A stretch of 64,000 nt of DNA from Proteiniphilum sp. (GTDB lineage: Bacteria > Bacteroidota > Bacteroidia > Bacteroidales > Dysgonomonadaceae): positions 20,284-84,283 of the forward strand of contig JADLKK010000001.1 of the NCBI GenBank assembly GCA_016839025.1, written 5' to 3'. Shown piece after piece: positions 30,620-40,826 of the stretch (positions within the stretch are counted from its first letter, which is position 1; each line of letters starts with the position of its first letter). The translations under genes and the position numbers were made by a program. The notes beneath the pieces were generated by a model. That model searched no databases. It was not told the DNA's origin and saw nothing but the letters and a program-made list of their open reading frames with translations.

Positions 30620-33600
30620 ATGCACAAGATTGAACAGATCCTGACCGATCGTATCCTGATCCTCGATGGGGCAATGGGTACGATGATACAACGATATGGC
30701 CTTACCGAGGCCGATTTCCGGGGTGAGCGGTTCATCAATTCACCCAAATTGCTGAAGGGCAACAACGACCTGCTTTCCATCACCCGTCCCGATGTGGTCA
30801 GCGCCATTCACAGGCAGTATCTCGAGGCGGGTGCCGACATCATCGAGACCAACACCTTCAATGCTACTGCCATCTCCATGCAGGATTACGGCATGAGCCA
30901 CCTGGCCGCAGAGATCAACTTTGCCGCCGCACGGCTGGCACGGGAGGCGGCCGGCGAGTATACCCGCAAAACGCCCCATAAGCCCCGTTTCGTGGCCGGT
31001 TCGATCGGTCCCACCAACAAGACCGCATCGATGAGTCCCCGCGTGGAGGATCCGATGTACCGTGCGGCCACCTTTGACGACTTCCGGAAAGCTTACCACG
31101 AGCAGATCACCGCCCTGGTGAAGGGTGGGGTGGACCTGCTGCTGATAGAGACCATCTTTGACACGCTCAACGCCAAGGCGGCGATCTTTGCTGCCCGTGA
31201 GGTGGCTGCCGAAACAGGTGTTGATACGCCGCTCATGCTCTCGGTGACCATTACCGACCGGGCCGGCAGAACCCTCTCGGGGCAGACACTGGAGGCATTC
31301 GTGGCCTCCGTGAGCCATGCGAAGCCCCTTTCCATCGGGCTGAACTGCTCCTTCGGTGCGGCCGACCTGAAACCCTACGTGAAGGAGTTGGGTCGCATCG
31401 CCCCCTTCTACATCAGTGCCTATCCCAATGCGGGACTGCCCAACCAACTGGGCGAATACGACGAGACGCCTGAGAAGATGGCGCTGCAGATCAGGGAGTT
31501 TATGGAAGAGGGACTGGTCAACATCATCGGTGGCTGCTGCGGTACCACCCCCGACCATATTGCCCGCTACGTGGCGATGGCGGAGAGTGCACCGTCCCAC
31601 CGGAAGGCAGAACCCCCTGCTTACCTGCAACTCTCTGGGCTGGAGATGCTGGAGGTCTCTCCCCTCATCAACTTCATGAACATTGGTGAGCGCTGCAACG
31701 TGGCTGGCTCGCGTCGTTTCCTGCGACTGATACAGGAGAAGAAATATGAGGAGGCGCTCGACATTGCCCGCCGCCAGGTGGAGGATGGAGCCCAGGCTCT
31801 CGACATCAATATGGATGAGGGGCTGCTGGAGGGAGCAGAGGAGATGACCCGCTTTCTCAACCTGCTGGCTTCCGACCCCGATGTGTCGCGGGTACCCATC
31901 ATGATCGACTCCTCCAAGTGGGAGGTGTTGGAGGCGGGACTGAAATGCGTGCAGGGCAAATCGATCGTCAACTCCATCTCACTCAAGAACGGCGAGGAGG
32001 AGTTTCTGCAGGAGGCCCTGCTGGCGCAGCGATATGGTGCGGCAGTGGTGGTGATGGCTTTCGACGAGACCGGCCAGGCCGACACCTTCGAGCGGCGCAC
32101 GGAGATCTGCAGCCGAGCCTACAAGCTGCTTACCGGTAATGGCTTTGATCCCAGGGATATCATCTTCGACCCCAATGTGCTGGCCATCGCCACCGGCATC
32201 GAGGAGCACCGCAATTACGGCGTGGATTATATCCGCACCGTGCGCTGGATCAAGAAAAATCTGCCCCACACCAAGGTGAGCGGCGGGGTGAGCAACCTCT
32301 CCTTCTCCTTCCGCGGCAACGAGTCGGTGCGGGAGATGATGCATTCCGTCTTTCTCTATCATGCCATCGCTGCCGGGCTGGACATGGGTATCGTCAATCC
32401 GGGACAGTCGGTGATCTACGAGGATATCCCTGCCGATGTGCGGGAGCTGATGGAGGATGCTGTTCTCAACCGAAGGGAGGATGCCACCGAGCGGCTGATG
32501 GAGTATGCCGAGAAGATCAAGGGAAATAAATCGCAGGAAGGAGATGCTGTCAAAGCGGTGGAGTGGCGTCAGCTGCCGCTGGAAGAGCGTCTGGGTCACG
32601 CCCTGGTGAAAGGGATCGGCGATTACATGGAGGAGGATCTGGCGGAGGCGCTGGAGGTCTATCCCCGGGCGGTGGATATCATCGACAAGCCGCTGATGGA
32701 CGGGATGAACCGCGTAGGAGACCTCTTCGGGTCGGGGAAGATGTTCCTGCCCCAGGTGGTGAAGGCTGCCCGCACCATGAAGAAAGCAGTGGCGATCCTG
32801 CAGCCGGTGATAGAGGCAGAAAAAACAACGGAAGGGACTTCACAGAAAGCAGGCAAGATCGTGCTGGCCACGGTGAAGGGGGACGTGCACGACATCGGCA
32901 AGAACATCGTCTCCATCATCCTGGCCTGCAACAACTACGAGATCATCGACCTGGGAGTGATGGTTCCTCCCGAGCAGATCATCGAAGTGGTGAAAAGGGA
33001 GAACCCCGATATGGTAGGCCTCAGTGGACTGATCACTCCCTCACTGGAGGAGATGGCGGTGGTGGCCGCCGAGATGGAGAAGGAAGGCTTTACACTGCCC
33101 CTTCTGATTGGCGGAGCAACCACCTCAAAGCTGCATACAGCCCTCAGGATTGAACCCAGATATGCTGCCGGACCGGTGGTTTATGTGAAGGATGCTTCGC
33201 AGAGTCCCTCCGCAGTGGCCAACCTGATGAATGCAGAGAACAGGGATACCTATATCCATAAGATACGCGAGGAGTATGCATTGATGCGTGAGCACCGTGC
33301 GCAGAAGCAGGTGAAGCTGGTCTCCCTGGCTGAGGCAAGGGAGCATCCCTTCCGCATCGACTGGCAGGGGTGGCAACCTTCCCTGCCCCTCAAGCCGGGG
33401 CGGACGGTACTGCGCGACATTCCGGTGTCGGAGATCATTCCCTATATCGATTGGAAGTTTTTCTTCCATGCCTGGAACCTTTCGGCCAAGTTCCACACTG
33501 TGACACGCGTTGACCGTTGTGAACGCTGCCGTGCCGAGTGGGTAGCTACTTATCGAGGAGAGGAGAAGGAGAAGGCACTCGAGGCGGCCCGTCTCTACGA

Positions 33601-34312
33601 TGATGCCTGTGATATCCTGCAGCGCTTTCGGGAAGAGGATGTTGATTATGTCCGGGCGGTGTTTGGTCTCTATGAGGCGATCAGTTTCGACGATACCATA
33701 CTGATCGGAGGAAAACCGTTCCCTTTCCTGCGGCAACAAAAGGAAAACGAGCAGCAAACCTATTTCTGTCTGAGCGACTTCATCGCGCCTCGCGAGAGCG
33801 GAATCACCGATTGGATTGGCGCCTTTGCCGTAACCGGAGGTGCCGGCGCCGATACCCTGCTCCAGCATTTTGAAGAGGAGGGTGATGCCTTTTCCTCCCT
33901 GTTGGTGAAGTCGCTGCTCGATCGTCTTGCTGAAGCTGCCACCGAGTGGCTTCATATGAAGGTGCGTCGTGGATATTGGGGATGTGCTGCCGGGGAGGCA
34001 CTTACCGTGGCGGAGATGTTTGCCGTGAAATATGATGGGATCCGCCCTGCGGTGGGATACCCTTCCATCCCCGACCAGACGGTTAACTTCCTGCTGCACG
34101 ACCTGCTGAAGAGTGATGAGATTGGTATCTCCCTTACCGAGAACGGGGTGATGTATCCCAATGCCTCGGTGAGCGGCCTCTTCTTTGCCCACCCGCAGTC
34201 GAAGTACTTCGCCATCGGTGAGATATCGGAAGAGCAGGTTTCCGATTATGCCCGGCGCAGGGGAAGCGATGCCGAAAGCATCCGTAAGTTCCTGCTGGCA
34301 AATCTGGTCTAA
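30620..34312 (+). CDS. metH: Cobalamin-dependent methionine synthase
   Basis: Transfers a methyl group from methyltetrahydrofolate through methylcobalamin to homocysteine. The full-length 1,230-aa protein has all four modules. The homocysteine/zinc domain (about 1-325) has IGLNCSFGA and [10 protein letters not shown]. The pterin domain is about 345-610. The cap and B12 domain (about 640-890) has the cobalt-ligating histidine His757 in DVHDIGKN. The C-terminal SAM-dependent reactivation domain (about 920-1225) ends with [14 protein letters not shown]. It starts at ATG 30620 behind its own promoter. Its 3' end contains the -7 element of ltaE. Confidence 0.97.
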   Translation: MHKIEQILTDRILILDGAMGTMIQRYGLTEADFRGERFINSPKLLKGNNDLLSITRPDVVSAIHRQYLEAGADIIETNTFNATAISMQDYGMSHLAAEINFAAARLAREAAGEYTRKTPHKPRFVAGSIGPTNKTASMSPRVEDPMYRAATFDDFRKAYHEQITALVKGGVDLLLIETIFDTLNAKAAIFAAREVAAETGVDTPLMLSVTITDRAGRTLSGQTLEAFVASVSHAKPLSIGLNCSFGAADLKPYVKELGRIAPFYISAYPNAGLPNQLGEYDETPEKMALQIREFMEEGLVNIIGGCCGTTPDHIARYVAMAESAPSHRKAEPPAYLQLSGLEMLEVSPLINFMNIGERCNVAGSRRFLRLIQEKKYEEALDIARRQVEDGAQALDINMDEGLLEGAEEMTRFLNLLASDPDVSRVPIMIDSSKWEVLEAGLKCVQGKSIVNSISLKNGEEEFLQEALLAQRYGAAVVVMAFDETGQADTFERRTEICSRAYKLLTGNGFDPRDIIFDPNVLAIATGIEEHRNYGVDYIRTVRWIKKNLPHTKVSGGVSNLSFSFRGNESVREMMHSVFLYHAIAAGLDMGIVNPGQSVIYEDIPADVRELMEDAVLNRREDATERLMEYAEKIKGNKSQEGDAVKAVEWRQLPLEERLGHALVKGIGDYMEEDLAEALEVYPRAVDIIDKPLMDGMNRVGDLFGSGKMFLPQVVKAARTMKKAVAILQPVIEAEKTTEGTSQKAGKIVLATVKGDVHDIGKNIVSIILACNNYEIIDLGVMVPPEQIIEVVKRENPDMVGLSGLITPSLEEMAVVAAEMEKEGFTLPLLIGGATTSKLHTALRIEPRYAAGPVVYVKDASQSPSAVANLMNAENRDTYIHKIREEYALMREHRAQKQVKLVSLAEAREHPFRIDWQGWQPSLPLKPGRTVLRDIPVSEIIPYIDWKFFFHAWNLSAKFHTVTRVDRCERCRAEWVATYRGEEKEKALEAARLYDDACDILQRFREEDVDYVRAVFGLYEAISFDDTILIGGKPFPFLRQQKENEQQTYFCLSDFIAPRESGITDWIGAFAVTGGAGADTLLQHFEEEGDAFSSLLVKSLLDRLAEAATEWLHMKVRRGYWGCAAGEALTVAEMFAVKYDGIRPAVGYPSIPDQTVNFLLHDLLKSDEIGISLTENGVMYPNASVSGLFFAHPQSKYFAIGEISEEQVSDYARRRGSDAESIRKFLLANLV

Positions 34313-34317
34313 ATACC

Positions 34318-34325
34318 TATCTTTG
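34318..34325 (+). promoter_or_regulatory. -7 element of ltaE
   Basis: TATCTTTG, an exact TAnnTTTG box 20 bases before the ltaE ATG and 5 bases after the metH stop. No convincing -33 element is seen. Confidence 0.6.
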
Positions 34326-34345
34326 CACCTTCAAATGAATCTCCT

Positions 34346-35377
34346 ATGCGAAGTTTTGGAAGTGACAACAACTCGGGTGTAGACCCCCGTATTCTGGAAG
34401 CCCTGGCGGAAGCCAATGGCGGTCATGCAATCGCCTATGGTGATGATCCCTGGACGGCTGAAGCTGCCGGCGTGGTGCGGGAGCTGCTGGGTGAGGAATC
34501 CATAGAACCCTTCTTTCTGTTCAATGGTACGGGTGCCAATGTGGTAGCGCTGCAGGCTTGCACGATGCCGTTCCACTCTATCCTCTGCGCTGCCACGGCC
34601 CATATCGCGGTGGATGAGTGCGGAGCACCGGTGAAACTGACGGGGGCATCACTAAGGGAGATCGCTACCCCCGATGGAAAGCTCACTCCGGAGCTGGTTC
34701 GCCCACACCTCCATGGGTTCGGCTTTGAACATCACTCACAGCCAAGGGTGATTGCCATCTCTCAGACTACCGAGCTGGGTACTTGCTACACGCCCGATGA
34801 GATCGGGGCACTGGCAGATCTGGCGCACAGGCACGGGATGTTTCTTTTCGTGGATGGGACGCGCATTGCCAACGCCTGTGCGACCCTCAATGTCTCGGTA
34901 AGGGCGATGACCGTTGGGTGTGGGGTGGACATCTTTACCCTGGGAGGCACCAAGAACGGGCTGATGTTTGGTGAAGTGCTGATACCCCTGCGGGCGGAGC
35001 TGGCACAGCATATCCGCTATTACCGAAAGCAAACCACCCAGCTATACTCCAAGATGCGTTACATTGCCGCGCAGTTTATCCCCTACCTGCGGGAAGGAAT
35101 CTGGCTGGAGAATGCACGCCGCTCCAATGCCGCCGCACAGATGCTATATGATGAGATGAATAGCGTGAAGGGGATTGAGATCACACAAAAGGTAGAGTCG
35201 AATGCGATCTTCTTCATCCTTCCCAGGAGAGTGACGGATCGTTTGCGGGAGCGCTATTTCTTCTACGACTGGGATGAAAGCCGCAATGAGATGCGGCTGG
35301 TATGTTCCTGGGATACCACGGAAGAGGATATCCGCCAGTTTTCAGAATATCTTTTCAAGCTGACAGCTGACGGCTGA
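34346..35377 (+). CDS. ltaE: Low-specificity L-threonine aldolase
   Basis: PLP-dependent cleavage of L-threonine or allo-threonine to glycine and acetaldehyde. The 343-aa fold type I enzyme begins FGSDNNSGVDPRILEALAEA. It has YGDDPWTAEAA, the substrate-binding HIAVDECGAP, the cofactor aspartate region FLFVDGTRIANA and the Schiff-base lysine at about Lys203 in FTLGGTKNG. It is separated from metH by 33 bases with its own -7 box. Glycine made here can feed the one-carbon pool used by MetH. Its last five codons and stop are part of a period-7 repeat array. Confidence 0.93.
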   Translation: MRSFGSDNNSGVDPRILEALAEANGGHAIAYGDDPWTAEAAGVVRELLGEESIEPFFLFNGTGANVVALQACTMPFHSILCAATAHIAVDECGAPVKLTGASLREIATPDGKLTPELVRPHLHGFGFEHHSQPRVIAISQTTELGTCYTPDEIGALADLAHRHGMFLFVDGTRIANACATLNVSVRAMTVGCGVDIFTLGGTKNGLMFGEVLIPLRAELAQHIRYYRKQTTQLYSKMRYIAAQFIPYLREGIWLENARRSNAAAQMLYDEMNSVKGIEITQKVESNAIFFILPRRVTDRLRERYFFYDWDESRNEMRLVCSWDTTEEDIRQFSEYLFKLTADG

Positions 35378-35405
35378 TAGCTTACACCTTTATTGCTTAT
35401 AGCTA
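35357..35405 (+). repeat. Period-7 repeat array at the ltaE 3' end
   Basis: Seven contiguous degenerate heptamers, AAGCTGA, CAGCTGA, CGGCTGA, TAGCTTA, CACCTTT, ATTGCTT and ATAGCTA. The third unit ends with the ltaE TGA stop. The array fills the spacer before the next gene. Confidence 0.65.
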
Positions 35406-35417
35406 AAAATTAAAACA

Positions 35418-35981
35418 ATGTTCGATTTTCTAGACATCTATCCCTGGCTGCTGCCTGTCATCATCTTCTTCGGGCGCGTGATTGATGTGTCTCTGGGGAC
35501 ACTTCGCATCATCTTCGTCTCGAAGGGTGAAAAATACAAAGCTCCCCTGATTGGCTTTGTGGAAGTGTTCATTTGGGTTGTGGTGATCTCACAGATCCTT
35601 TCCAGGGCCAATGACATGTTGGCTTACCTCTCTTATGCCGCCGGATATGCTTCGGGGAACTATATGGGGATCTTGCTTGAGCAGAGAATTGCATATGGGA
35701 TCGTGCTCTGCCGCATCTATACGCAGAAGAATGGGACCGAACTGGTACAGATACTCAATAAGCTGGATTTTGGGGCTACATTGACGCATGGCGTCGGATC
35801 AACCGATGCCGTCGACATCATTGAAACGGTGATTGATCGGAAGGAGATGAAAACCTTGGAGCGTACGCTCAACGAATTCGACAGAAATATATTCTACGTG
35901 GTGGAGGATGTACGTACCCGTCAGAATGGGATCTTCCCCAAGCGTAAGTCGATCCTGGCGCAGTGGCGACTGGGAAAGTAG
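35418..35981 (+). CDS. UPF0316 membrane protein (DUF5698-DUF2179)
   Basis: A 187-aa protein with three hydrophobic helices in the first 90 residues. The first includes the family signature GRVIDVSLGTLRIIFVSKG; the others include GFVEVFIWVVVISQIL and AYLSYAAGYASGNYMGIL. A soluble C-terminal DUF2179-like domain follows (VDIIETVIDRKEMKTLERTL). This is the UPF0316 architecture; the function is unknown. It converges on mazG with a single base between stop codons. Confidence 0.87.
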   Translation: MFDFLDIYPWLLPVIIFFGRVIDVSLGTLRIIFVSKGEKYKAPLIGFVEVFIWVVVISQILSRANDMLAYLSYAAGYASGNYMGILLEQRIAYGIVLCRIYTQKNGTELVQILNKLDFGATLTHGVGSTDAVDIIETVIDRKEMKTLERTLNEFDRNIFYVVEDVRTRQNGIFPKRKSILAQWRLGK

Positions 35982-35982
35982 G

Positions 35983-36771
35983 TCAGCCTCGTTCGATCTT
36001 TTTTGCCTCCTGCCAGATAGCCTCCATCTCTTCCAGTTTCACCTCTTTCAATGGGCGTCCCTGTTCGCGGAGGCGTTGTTCCATATAGTTGAAGCGGCAG
36101 ATGAACTTGCGGTTGGTCCGCTCCAGTGCGTTGTCGGGGTTCACCCTGTAGAGACGGGCGGCATTGATGATGCTGAAGAGCATGTCCCCGAATTCGGCTT
36201 CCATCCTGTCGGCATCCATCTCTTCGATTTCAGCCTCCAACTCACCCAGCTCCTCTTTCACCTTCTCCCACACATCATGCCGCTCGTTCCAGTCGAAACC
36301 GGCATTGCGCGCCTTGTCCTGTATGCGGTAAGCTTTCACCAGCGAGGGAAGTGCGGCGGGAACCCCTTCCAGCACGGTTTTGTTGCCACCTTTCTCCTTC
36401 AGCTTGATCTGCTCCCAGCTCTTTTCTACCATGCCGGCCGAGTCGGCCGACTGGTCGCCGAAGACATGGGGGTGGCGGAAGATCAGTTTGTCGCAGATGG
36501 CGTGGCAGACATCCCCGATGTCGAACGCCTCCTTCTCCTCGCCGATCTTCGAATAGAAGACCACATGCAACAGCAGGTCGCCAAGCTCTTTCTTGATCTC
36601 CGGGTTGTCACCGGCAATGATCGCCTCTGCCAGCTCATAGGTCTCCTCGATGGTGTTGGCCCGCAGACTCTCGTTGGTCTGTTCGCGGTCCCAGGGGCAC
36701 TTCTCCCGCAGCTCATCCATCACGTCGAGCAGTCGCCCGAATGCTTCCATTTTCTCTTCTCTCGTGTGCAT
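35983..36771 (-). CDS. mazG: Nucleoside triphosphate pyrophosphohydrolase MazG
   Basis: House-cleaning enzyme hydrolysing (d)NTPs to monophosphates. The 262-aa tandem-domain protein has an N-terminal MazG repeat, LREKCPWDREQTNESLRANT, and acidic metal ligands in EETYELAEAI and KKELGDLLLHVVFYSKIGEE. The second repeat has EELGELEAEIEEMDADRMEAEFGDMLF-type residues. It lies 47 bases downstream of dsbD on the same strand and may be co-transcribed with it. Confidence 0.94.
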   Translation of the reverse strand: MHTREEKMEAFGRLLDVMDELREKCPWDREQTNESLRANTIEETYELAEAIIAGDNPEIKKELGDLLLHVVFYSKIGEEKEAFDIGDVCHAICDKLIFRHPHVFGDQSADSAGMVEKSWEQIKLKEKGGNKTVLEGVPAALPSLVKAYRIQDKARNAGFDWNERHDVWEKVKEELGELEAEIEEMDADRMEAEFGDMLFSIINAARLYRVNPDNALERTNRKFICRFNYMEQRLREQGRPLKEVKLEEMEAIWQEAKKIERG

Positions 36772-36818
36772 ATCTGAAGGGGCAGAGACGACACCGGGCC
36801 GCCTCTCTATTAAGGTTG

Positions 36819-38870
36819 TTATTTCTTGAAATTGCTCAGTCCCGTTTCCAGGAACTCGATATACTTCTCCACATTCTCATCGTAGGCGTAGGAGGGACTG
36901 AGCGGTTTGCCATCGTGGTCGAGCGCGATGTAGTAGGGTTGCGCGTTGGCACCGAACTTGTGGCGCTGCAGATAGCTCCATTTGTCGCCAATGGTTTTCA
37001 GCCGCGTGGTGCGTCCGTTCTCCTCCACCTCGATGATCTCGGGGAGTCGTGTCTTGTCGTCCACCATCAGCGTGACCAGGATGTACTCGTTGTCGAGCAG
37101 ATGCTTCACCCGTGGATCGGTCCATACCGATGCCTCCATCTTGCGGCAGTTGACGCAGCCGTAGCCGGAGAAATCGATCAGGAGCGGTTTGTTCTGCTGC
37201 CTGGCCAGTGCGATGGCTGTCTCATAATCGAGGGTTTGCGCATGCACCTCCCCCTCGTAAAGATTGAAATCTTGTGTGTAGAGGGGAGGAGAGAATGCGC
37301 TGATTGCCTTGAGTGGCGCCCCCCACAGGCCGGGGATCATATAGATGGAAAAGGCAAGCGAGATGATGGAGAGAAAGAGGCGGGGAATGGTGAGGTGCGG
37401 CACCTCGCTGTCGCCCGGGAACCTGATTTTCCCCAGCAGATAGACTCCAAGCAGGGCAAAGATCACGATCCAGAGTACCAGGAACACCTCACGGTCAAGA
37501 ATGCCCCATCCGTATGCCAGGTCGGCCACAGAGAGGAACTTGAGGGCCAGTGCCAGCTCCAGAAATCCCAGTACTACCTTCACCGAGTTGAGCCATCCTC
37601 CCGACTTGGGCATGGTGGATAGCCAGGAGGGGAAGATGGCAAAGAGCACGAAGGGGATGGCCAGTGCCAGTGCGAAGCCCAGCATCCCAATGGCCGGGGC
37701 GATGATGCTGCCGGAGGTGGCTGCTTCCACCAGCAGTGTGCCGATGATGGGGCCGGTACAGGAGAAGGAGACCAGCACCAAGGTAAAGGCCATGAAGAAG
37801 ATGCTCAGCGCTCCTGTGGTGGAGTCCGCCTTCTGGTCCATCTTATTGGTCCATTTTGAGGGGAGCACCAGCTCAAAGCCTCCGAAAAAGGCGATGGCGA
37901 AGAAAACCAGCAGGGCGAAGAAGATCAGGTTGAACAGGGCGCTGGTGGCGAGGTTGTTCAGTGCGCTGGCGCCGAAGATGGCGGTGATGAGCAGTCCCAG
38001 CACCACATAAATCACGATGATGGCGGCACCGTAGACCAGTGCCTCTCCTACTGCTTTCTTCCTGTCGGTTTTGTTCCGTTTCAGGAAGAAGCTGACCGTC
38101 ATCGGAATCATCGGCCAGACGCAGGGGGTTACCAATGCGATCAGTCCCCCGGCAAATCCGGAGAGCAGGATCCAGAAGAGCGACATGCCGGCGGTACTCC
38201 CCTTCATGCCGAATTGTTGCAACTCTTCGATTACCGGAGTCCAGAGCTGGTCACTCTCCAGATCAGTCGTGTTGGCAGGGGTAGCCTCAGTTGTCGGGGA
38301 GCTGTCTGATACTGCTGTTTCCAGTGGCTGCAGTGCTGCGAGGGATGAGGAGGTTTCTGGTTCGCCAGAAGTTGTTGTTTGTAAGGATGGTGCCGTTACT
38401 GTTTCCGGCAGGTCTGTTGCGTCGAATGAGAAATCGTTGGGTAGCGGAGGGGTGCAGCTCTGGTCGTCGCACGCCTGTGCCCGCACATCGCCTGCGATGG
38501 CGAAGCTGTTTTTGTCAGTCACCCGCAACCGTTGCACGAAACGGGCACTCTCCTGGAAGGTTCCGATCTGCATGCCGAAGATGGCATCGAATTTTACTTT
38601 TGCTTCCTTGCCCTCAGCATGAAACTCGCCGATGCGTGTTGCGCCGGAGAGGTTGTCGAAGCTGATCTGTGTGGGGGTCGGGCCACCCTCCGGTATTTTG
38701 GTGTCGTAGAGATACCAGTCCTGTTTGATCTGCACATCTGCCACCAGTGTGACCTCTCCATTGCCACGATCTTCCAGTGAGAAGCTCCATCGCATCTCAT
38801 CCTGGGCGAAAGTGAACGTGGTGATAAGTAGCGCAAGCGACAGCAGTGTCGTCACTTTTTTCGTATTCAT
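36819..38870 (-). CDS. dsbD: Thiol:disulfide interchange protein DsbD
   Basis: Moves reducing power from cytoplasmic thioredoxin to periplasmic thiols, for example in cytochrome c maturation. The 683-aa protein starts at ATG 38870; an open frame 10 codons longer begins inside the promoter. Signal peptide about 1-23. The alpha domain has ACDDQSCTPP. The central membrane domain has cysteines in LVTPCVWPMIPMTVSFFLKR and VSFSCTGPIIG. The C-terminal gamma thioredoxin domain has the active site GYGCVNCRKME (about residue 580). All three redox pairs are present. It plausibly serves the NrfHA cytochromes and the periplasmic thioredoxin encoded elsewhere in the window. Confidence 0.94.
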   Translation of the reverse strand: MNTKKVTTLLSLALLITTFTFAQDEMRWSFSLEDRGNGEVTLVADVQIKQDWYLYDTKIPEGGPTPTQISFDNLSGATRIGEFHAEGKEAKVKFDAIFGMQIGTFQESARFVQRLRVTDKNSFAIAGDVRAQACDDQSCTPPLPNDFSFDATDLPETVTAPSLQTTTSGEPETSSSLAALQPLETAVSDSSPTTEATPANTTDLESDQLWTPVIEELQQFGMKGSTAGMSLFWILLSGFAGGLIALVTPCVWPMIPMTVSFFLKRNKTDRKKAVGEALVYGAAIIVIYVVLGLLITAIFGASALNNLATSALFNLIFFALLVFFAIAFFGGFELVLPSKWTNKMDQKADSTTGALSIFFMAFTLVLVSFSCTGPIIGTLLVEAATSGSIIAPAIGMLGFALALAIPFVLFAIFPSWLSTMPKSGGWLNSVKVVLGFLELALALKFLSVADLAYGWGILDREVFLVLWIVIFALLGVYLLGKIRFPGDSEVPHLTIPRLFLSIISLAFSIYMIPGLWGAPLKAISAFSPPLYTQDFNLYEGEVHAQTLDYETAIALARQQNKPLLIDFSGYGCVNCRKMEASVWTDPRVKHLLDNEYILVTLMVDDKTRLPEIIEVEENGRTTRLKTIGDKWSYLQRHKFGANAQPYYIALDHDGKPLSPSYAYDENVEKYIEFLETGLSNFKK

Positions 38871-38897
38871 TGTTCTGTAATCTTGTCGTTTAATCTG

Positions 38898-38905
38898 CAA
38901 AGGTA
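38898..38905 (-). promoter_or_regulatory. -7 element of dsbD
   Basis: Minus-strand TACCTTTG, an exact TAnnTTTG box, about 27 bases before the ATG at 38870. No -33 TTTG was found at the usual distance. Confidence 0.6.
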
Positions 38906-39015
38906 GCGAAATCAGGGAAACGGTAGGGTTGCAGATTGTGAAATAACCCCAAGAGGTATGAAAATGTTCATTTCATCCATACAGACTGCCGGAGACATTG
39001 CAGGGCATTGACTGA

Positions 39016-39046
39016 AAAAGAAAAAGGGGGAACCACATTCCCCCTT
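39016..39046 (-). terminator. Terminator of katA
   Basis: A 9-bp stem, aagggggaa (39024-39032) with ttccccctt (39038-39046), around a 5-nt loop. On the minus strand it is followed by TTTTTCTTTTT, 26 bases past the catalase stop. Confidence 0.88.
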
Positions 39047-39071
39047 CACCCAATAGATATTCCTTTGAGAA

Positions 39072-40577
39072 TCAGATAATCCCCGCTTTCTCGTAGGAGA
39101 TGCCGAGTGCATCGGCTACGCCACGCCCATAGGCGGGATCTGCTTTGTAGCAGTTGCCGATATGGCGGATCTTGATGATCTCATCCGAGCAACCCATGTT
39201 ACGGGCGGTGTTATCGAAAAGTCTTTGTTGCTCATCCTGATTCATCAGACGGAAGAGCTTGCCCGGCTGTTCGTAGTAGTTGTCATCATCCTCGCGGAAG
39301 TTCCACCGTTTGATGTTGCCGTCCACCTTCTGAACAGGCTCGTCATGCTCCGGCTGCTCCTGCCACATCCCGTAGCTGTTGGGTTCGTAATGGAGCGCAG
39401 CGCCCTGGTTGCCGTCTACCCGCATTTGTCCGTCACGGTGGTAGGAGTTGTATCCTCCCTTCACACCCTTGGGCTGGTTCACCGGTATCTGGTGGTGGTT
39501 CACCCCCAGGCGGTAGCGCTGTGCATCACCGTAGGAGAAGAGACGTCCCTGCAGCATCTTGTCGGGTGAAAAGCCAATGCCGGGCACCACGTTGGCCGGA
39601 TTGAAAGCTGCCTGTTCCACATCCTGGAAGTAGTTGTCCGGATTGCGGTTCAGCTCGAACTCGCCCACCGGGATCAGCGGGAAGTCTCCCTTGTACCATA
39701 CCTTGGTCAGGTCGAACGGGTTGTAGGGCATCTGCTCCGCCTGCTCCTCGGTCATCACCTGGATAAACATCTTCCACTTGGGGAAGTCACCATTCCCGAT
39801 TGCCTCGAAGAGGTCGCGCTGGTGGCTCTCACGATCCTTTCCTATCAGTGCTTCTGCCTCCGCATCGGTCAGGTTCTCGATCCCTTGCTGGGTGACGAAG
39901 TGGAACTTCACCCAGTGGCGTACGTTGTCGCTGTTGAGGAAGCTGTAGGTGTGGCTGCCGAAGCCGTGCATGTGGCGATAGCTGCGCGGGATGCCGCGGT
40001 CGCTCATGGTGATGGTCACCTGGTGCAACGCTTCGGGCAGATTGCTCCAGAAGTCCCAGTTGTTGTTGGGACTGCGCAGGTTGGTGTGGGGATCACGCTT
40101 CACTGCGTGGTTGAGGTCGGGGAACTTGAGCGGGTCACGGAAGAAGAAGACCGGTGTGTTGTTGCCCACCAGGTCCCAGTTGCCCTCTTCGGTGTAGAAT
40201 TTCATCGCGAAGCCGCGGATATCTCTTTCGGCATCGGCGGCACCCCGTTCACCGGCCACAGTGGAGAAGCGTACGAACATCCCGGTCTGCTTCCCGATCT
40301 CGGAGAAGATCTTCGCACGGGTGTACTGTGTGATGTCGTGTGTCACGGTGAAGGTACCGAAGGCACCCGATCCCTTGGCATGCATCCGCCTTTCGGGGAT
40401 CACCTCCCGGTCGAAGTGTGCCAGTTTCTCCAGGAACCAGACATCCTGCAACATCATCGGTCCCCGTGGTCCGGCGGTCATTGCGTCCTGATTGTTGCCA
40501 ACCGGGGCACCGGCCACGGTGGTCATCTTTTTCCGGTTTTCCTTGTCTTTCTGTTTTTTTAATTCTTCTGCGTTCAT
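39072..40577 (-). CDS. katA: Monofunctional haem catalase (clade 3 type)
   Basis: Dismutates hydrogen peroxide. The 501-aa small-subunit catalase has the distal histidine in [14 protein letters not shown], the conserved [17 protein letters not shown], and the asparagine-containing [14 protein letters not shown]. The proximal haem tyrosine lies in [17 protein letters not shown] (about residue 340). It is a single gene with its own promoter and terminator. An OxyR or PerR site cannot be identified by eye. Confidence 0.97.
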   Translation of the reverse strand: MNAEELKKQKDKENRKKMTTVAGAPVGNNQDAMTAGPRGPMMLQDVWFLEKLAHFDREVIPERRMHAKGSGAFGTFTVTHDITQYTRAKIFSEIGKQTGMFVRFSTVAGERGAADAERDIRGFAMKFYTEEGNWDLVGNNTPVFFFRDPLKFPDLNHAVKRDPHTNLRSPNNNWDFWSNLPEALHQVTITMSDRGIPRSYRHMHGFGSHTYSFLNSDNVRHWVKFHFVTQQGIENLTDAEAEALIGKDRESHQRDLFEAIGNGDFPKWKMFIQVMTEEQAEQMPYNPFDLTKVWYKGDFPLIPVGEFELNRNPDNYFQDVEQAAFNPANVVPGIGFSPDKMLQGRLFSYGDAQRYRLGVNHHQIPVNQPKGVKGGYNSYHRDGQMRVDGNQGAALHYEPNSYGMWQEQPEHDEPVQKVDGNIKRWNFREDDDNYYEQPGKLFRLMNQDEQQRLFDNTARNMGCSDEIIKIRHIGNCYKADPAYGRGVADALGISYEKAGII

Positions 40578-40630
40578 AGAATCGTTGTTTAGGTAATTGG
40601 ATTTGGTACAGGTGGTCTCTCAAGGTCGAA

Positions 40631-40663
40631 CAAAGATACTGATTTAAAGTCCTATTGTCAAAA
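40631..40663 (-). promoter_or_regulatory. Promoter of katA
   Basis: Minus-strand TTTTG (plus 40659-40663), a 20-base spacer and TATCTTTG (plus 40631-40638). The leader to the katA ATG is about 47 bases. Confidence 0.72.
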
Positions 40664-40826
40664 AGAAACGTTCATTTTTTTGGTTGCTCTGCTACACCGC
40701 AGACCGGATGTGCCAATAAGTTATCAACAATTCACTGTTTATAACTTTTGAAGATTTAAAAGTGGAAATAATTCTGCCCGGACTGAATATCTCAGTACCT
40801 TTACAATCGGAAAGAAAAAGTGGTTG

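Noticed and set aside
33125..34192. 355-codon open frame antisense to metH
   Set aside because: metH is full length and intact in this region; the antisense product has no recognisable motif.
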